Origin: Dissophora ornata
Lineage: Eukaryota > Mortierellomycota > Mortierellomycetes > Mortierellales > Mortierellaceae
Length of the DNA stretch: 10,232 bases
NCBI GenBank assembly: GCA_025201705.1
Contig: MU617532.1
Span: 1 to 10,232 of the forward strand
Direction: 5' to 3'
Below are positions 8,001-10,232 of this stretch, piece after piece (within the stretch, counting starts at the first letter, position 1; the number at the start of each line of letters is the position of its first letter). Made by a program: the position numbers and the translations under genes. The notes beneath the pieces are model-generated. The model worked only from the letters and a program-made list of their open reading frames with translations. It did no database searches and had not been told where the DNA came from.

Positions 8001-9864
8001 CTGGAAGATCCCATGCGTTTGGGTAGTACATGTCAGGCAGCCCAACAGGCTCGGGTATAATGGCTTTGAACGTCGCTCCCCCACCTCCGGCCCCGGATTG
8101 GTCAACGGTGATAGGGAGTCGGTAGCGGTAGTCAGTCAGATGGTGAGGGTTAATCTCGCGGTCAATCGAGCTCTCAGAGCCATTTGAGTGGTGATGCGTT
8201 TGCCTTTCATCCTGACCACCTGCGGTTAAGTTGGTGTCATATCGGTGAAACTCTGGCTCAGGGAGCTCAGGGATTTTAGGCGGTAGAGGTGGTGGCTGGT
8301 AATGGTAGTCCGTCAAATGATGAGGATTGTAGGCATACTGCGGTTCATGGCGGTGATGGTGTTCGTGTTGGTCGTGATGTTCGTGATGTTCTTGATGTTC
8401 GTGATGTTCGTGATGTTCTTGATGTTCTTGATGTTCTTGATGTTTGTGATGTTCGTGATGTTCATGATGCTGCTGATGCTCATGAGCTTCTTGGCGTTGT
8501 TCATGGTGATGAGAGTGGCCATGGTGCCAGTCTATCCTCTCTGCTACGCGCGGCGGGATTGGGGGCCGCCAGTGTTCTTCATGGCGGTACTCATCAGATT
8601 GGCCCGTGGCCCCTGCAAGGGGATTGCTGTGAGTATGCTCCTGATGCCGTTCTCCATGATGGTGTTCTTGGTGGTGTTCTTGGCGGTGTTCATGATGGTG
8701 TTCTTGGTGATGCTCATGATGGTGTTCTTGATGATGTTCTTGATGGTGTTCTTGATGGTGTTCTTGATGGTGTTCTTGGTGGTGTTCTTGGTGGTGGTTT
8801 TGGTGGTGGTTTTGGTGGTGGTTTTGATGGTGCTCATGGTGATGTTCCTGGTGATGCTCTTGTCGATGTTCATGGTGCTGATGCTGTTGACCTTGATGCT
8901 GGTATTGGTGATGATGGTGCTCGTGCTGATGTTCCTGATGGTGTGCTGGGGGAGGCGGGGGTTGTTGCATCTGGTTTTGGTGGTCATAAGGGCGGAACCA
9001 GCCCTCGTAGTGAGGCTGCCTCTCAATTGCGGGCTCCTGGATCTGGAGGTTCATTCCGACAAGGTCCCATTGGCTTTGTTGCGGCAGGTCGTATCCATGT
9101 GTCACCTCGTGAATATCGGAAGGCTAAGTATAACATCCATGAACATCTAAGATAAGTCTCTAGTTGGTTTTCAACTCAGCAGTTACTCTCGCCATTCCTT
9201 TCCCTGTGTTCCCAGACATGCACATGTAGTGAGAGAGAGTAAGGGATGGATTCCCCCGCTGGTAGGAGGAGAGTGGACAGATCCCTCGCGGTCAAAGTCC
9301 CCCTCTGTTTTTTTGTTCTGACTCTTCTTTTTCAATCCCACGGTCTTCATATCAGTCAACTATTATCTCTGCACCATCTCCTTTTTTCATTTTTCTAAAA
9401 GCTTTGTACACCCGCCAAAGATAAAGGAACTTTAATGTGCATCCGAGAGCTCAGACCATCCCAAACCCCATTCAAGCATTATGTGAGCCTAGATGCAAGG
9501 TATCGGGATTATCGTCACCGATAAAAGAGAAAAGGCATGCTGGTACCGCTTTCAGCGACAGAAAGCCATTTACTGTTCAGGTTGGGGATGGGGGTCATGA
9601 TAGGCGATTTGTAGACGCATAATCTCTCAAAACCTCTGTTACTCTACTGTATGCAAATGCAAAAAAGTTAGACGTACCTTGCCCCCGATAAACTTGTCGA
9701 ATACGTTCCACCATCGCTGAACCAGCGCGATAGAGTCAGTCGAGGAGGTGTTGCGTGGAAAGACAGCTCCGTCTGAAAAACGGAGCCATTGCCAGGGCTT
9801 GAACGATCCGACAAAGTGGATGACCGCTAGCTTGTCCTTGTACTGCTGAAACGCGGGAGCGTAA
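5093..9864 (-). CDS. Glycogenin with very long C-terminal tail, 3' part (5' exons outside window)
   Basis: Exons seen on the minus strand: 9864-9678 (enters with the third base of a codon), 9123-5482 and 5380-5093 (stop TAA), giving at least 1371 residues. Glycogenin is a GT8 glycosyltransferase that glucosylates itself from UDP-glucose on a Tyr to prime glycogen synthase. The first exon carries Y-A-P-A-F and H-F-V-G-S-F-K-P-W (9818-9792), the end of the catalytic domain; its His is the Mn2+ ligand in known glycogenins and the Lys contacts UDP. The D-x-D motif and acceptor Tyr must lie beyond the right edge. The tail has His-rich blocks, Pro-rich patches, two N-P-H-H-L-T-D-Y boxes, an F-P-W-E box, three N-A-W-D boxes separated by Glu/Arg/Gln-rich coiled coils, a Ser/Thr-rich region, a poly-Ala run, W-N-W-K-E-L and an acidic end with R-R-R-S-S. 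Human glycogenin-1 has about 350 residues and yeast Glg1 about 616, so this tail is exceptional. In other glycogenins the C-terminus recruits glycogen synthase; here the W-containing boxes are the likely docking sites, which is inference. Confidence 0.9.
5267..5290. repeat. AGCTGC hexamer repeat encoding poly-Ala
   Basis: Four tandem AGCTGC copies. On the minus strand they read as alternating GCA and GCT codons in a run of eight Ala, just after a Glu run, in the last glycogenin exon. The unit is nearly self-complementary. Confidence 0.85.
5381..5481 (-). other. Last intron of the glycogenin gene
   Basis: The donor GCC|GTAAGT at 5481 and acceptor TTTACACAG at 5381 are both strong; 101 nt, phase 0. 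If retained, translation stops 10 codons later at 5454-5452 and the acidic last exon is lost. Confidence 0.85.
7085..7110. repeat. GCG trinucleotide repeat encoding poly-Ala
   Basis: A pure GCG/GCC run of about 26 nt that encodes the core of an Ala-rich stretch (with Gly interruptions) in the glycogenin tail. It is a candidate for slippage. Confidence 0.85.
7288..8019 (-). other. Three N-A-W-D boxes separated by coiled-coil segments (glycogenin tail)
   Basis: Asn-Ala-Trp-Asp is encoded at 8019-8008, 7635-7624 and 7299-7288. Contexts are Y-P-N-A-W-D-L-P, R-L-V-N-A-W-D-V and F-R-N-A-W-D-P-P. Between them lie an F-P-W-E box and two highly charged helical stretches rich in Glu, Arg and Gln. The repetition suggests a multivalent binding array, perhaps for glycogen synthase; that role is inferred, not seen. 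Confidence 0.7.
8122..8328 (-). repeat. Duplicated N-P-H-H-L-T-D-Y-x-Y box in the glycogenin tail
   Basis: Two ten-residue boxes, at 8328-8299 and 8151-8122, are identical except for one residue (His versus Arg), yet differ at several third codon positions. They are 59 codons apart. This pattern points to an old duplication kept by selection on the peptide. Confidence 0.8.
8374..8463. repeat. Ten tandem 9-nt units encoding Glu-His-His/Gln
   Basis: Plus-strand unit KTGATGTTC (K is G or T) repeats ten times without a register break. In the coding minus strand it gives Glu-His-His or Glu-His-Gln triplets, with one Glu changed to Lys (8445-8443). It is flanked on both sides by further His-rich codons (about 8335-8520). 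Confidence 0.9.
8665..8880. repeat. Eighteen tandem 12-nt units encoding His-His-x-Glu/Asn
   Basis: TTC/CTC/GTT codon complements occur every 12 nt from 8665 to 8869, 18 units in perfect register, with GTG/ATG/TTG between them. On the coding strand each unit is His-His-(Gln/His/Arg) plus Glu, with Asn replacing Glu in three neighbouring units (8797, 8809, 8821). It continues into irregular His/Gln codons up to about 8945. Confidence 0.9.
9124..9677 (-). other. Intron of the glycogenin gene between catalytic exon and long tail exon
   Basis: Donor AAG|GTACGT at 9677 and acceptor TATACTTAG at 9124, phase 0, 554 nt. The acceptor is chosen because it is the AG nearest the open frame that keeps phase 0; an AG 23 nt earlier leads into a stop. 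The intron is long for a fungus and could hide a small exon, but I could not support one. Confidence 0.65.
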
Positions 9865-10232
9865 CTATGAAGGAAAATCAGGATAGAAAAGCAGGGACAA
9901 GATAAGCAACTCAAAACGCAGCCAAACGCGGGAAAAGAAAAATAAACTACAAGATGCGAAGGGAGGGCAAAGTTGAGTGGAGGGAGAATCATAACCGCAA
10001 TAGTTTCTTTGATAGGTCATTTAGTGTTGGCGGTTCAAATAGCCCAACAAAAAAAATGTTAATCAACTCATCTCACAAGAAATAATATTCATTATCGCAC
10101 AAAGGGGAAAGGAATAGGAAGGAAGAGGCGGTCTTGTCAAGCGATAGTTCAAAAATTGTCCCCACGCTTTTCGCATCAATGATTTGTGTTGCAATGCGTG
10201 TATTCGTTCGTGAAAGACTCTCCCCCCCCCCC
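9865..10232 (-). other. Intronic sequence upstream of the glycogenin catalytic exon
   Basis: A clear acceptor (CCTTCATAG at 9865) is preceded by a CTGAT branch-point-like element and a pyrimidine stretch. On the minus strand nothing from here to the edge resembles the glycogenin catalytic domain and stops occur in the frames checked, so this appears to be intron running out of the window. It ends in an 11-base C run (10222-10232). Confidence 0.6.

Noticed and set aside
8374..8880. Short direct repeats resembling a CRISPR array
   Set aside because: Units are 9 and 12 nt without spacers, keep codon register and encode a His-rich peptide in a eukaryotic gene.
8289..9155. Long plus-strand frames (about 285 codons, two frames) opposite the His-rich blocks, one looking like a repeated membrane protein
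   Set aside because: They are shadows. The complements of His, Gln and Glu codons read as Val, Met, Leu and Phe, so any His/Gln/Glu repeat gives an open hydrophobic antisense frame. The minus frame has the splice signals and continues into glycogenin.
9437..9622. Plus-strand ORF of 61 codons within the glycogenin intron
   Set aside because: Short, no family resemblance and no splice context; a chance frame.

Overview
This looks like nuclear DNA of a filamentous, early-diverging fungus. The reasons are GT-AG introns with CTRAY-like branch points, pyrimidine-rich leaders, balanced base composition, many homopolymer runs inside introns, and very long low-complexity protein segments. Mortierellomycota is the best guess, from general impression only. 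There are no bacterial, plasmid, viral or transposon signatures. The window ends in an A run on the left and a run of 11 C on the right, so it may be a complete small contig broken at homopolymers.

Two protein-coding genes lie head to tail on the minus strand. The left gene (18-4349) is a complete five-exon gene for a Rab-GTPase-activating protein of the TBC family, closest by eye to animal TBC1D10/EPI64. Its model of about 1116 residues has a long disordered Ser-rich N-terminal part, a D-Y-G-F element, and a C-terminal TBC domain with both catalytic fingers (Arg812, Gln850). Its start codon overlaps the stop of a 14-codon upstream ORF.

The right gene (5093-9864, continuing past the right edge) is the 3' part of a glycogenin, the self-glucosylating primer of glycogen synthesis. 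The window holds the last part of the GT8 catalytic domain (H-F-V-G-S-F-K-P-W) and then an unusually long tail of about 1300 residues. The tail carries two His-rich repeat blocks (12-nt and 9-nt units), a duplicated N-P-H-H-L-T-D-Y box, three N-A-W-D boxes separated by charged coiled-coil segments, a Ser/Thr-rich region, a W-N-W box, and a separate acidic last exon.

Between the genes (4391-5092) are the 3' flank of the glycogenin gene, with an AATAAA on the minus strand, and the pyrimidine-rich leader of the TBC gene. Nothing shows that the two genes work together. One supports glycogen priming and the other controls a Rab switch in membrane traffic. Both carry several R-R-x-S/T sites, so a common basophilic kinase such as PKA is possible.

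The most unusual items are the oversized His-rich glycogenin tail, the ATGA coupling of uORF and main ORF, and an intron whose in-frame acceptor (AAG) sits 4 nt after a better-looking CAG that would break the frame.
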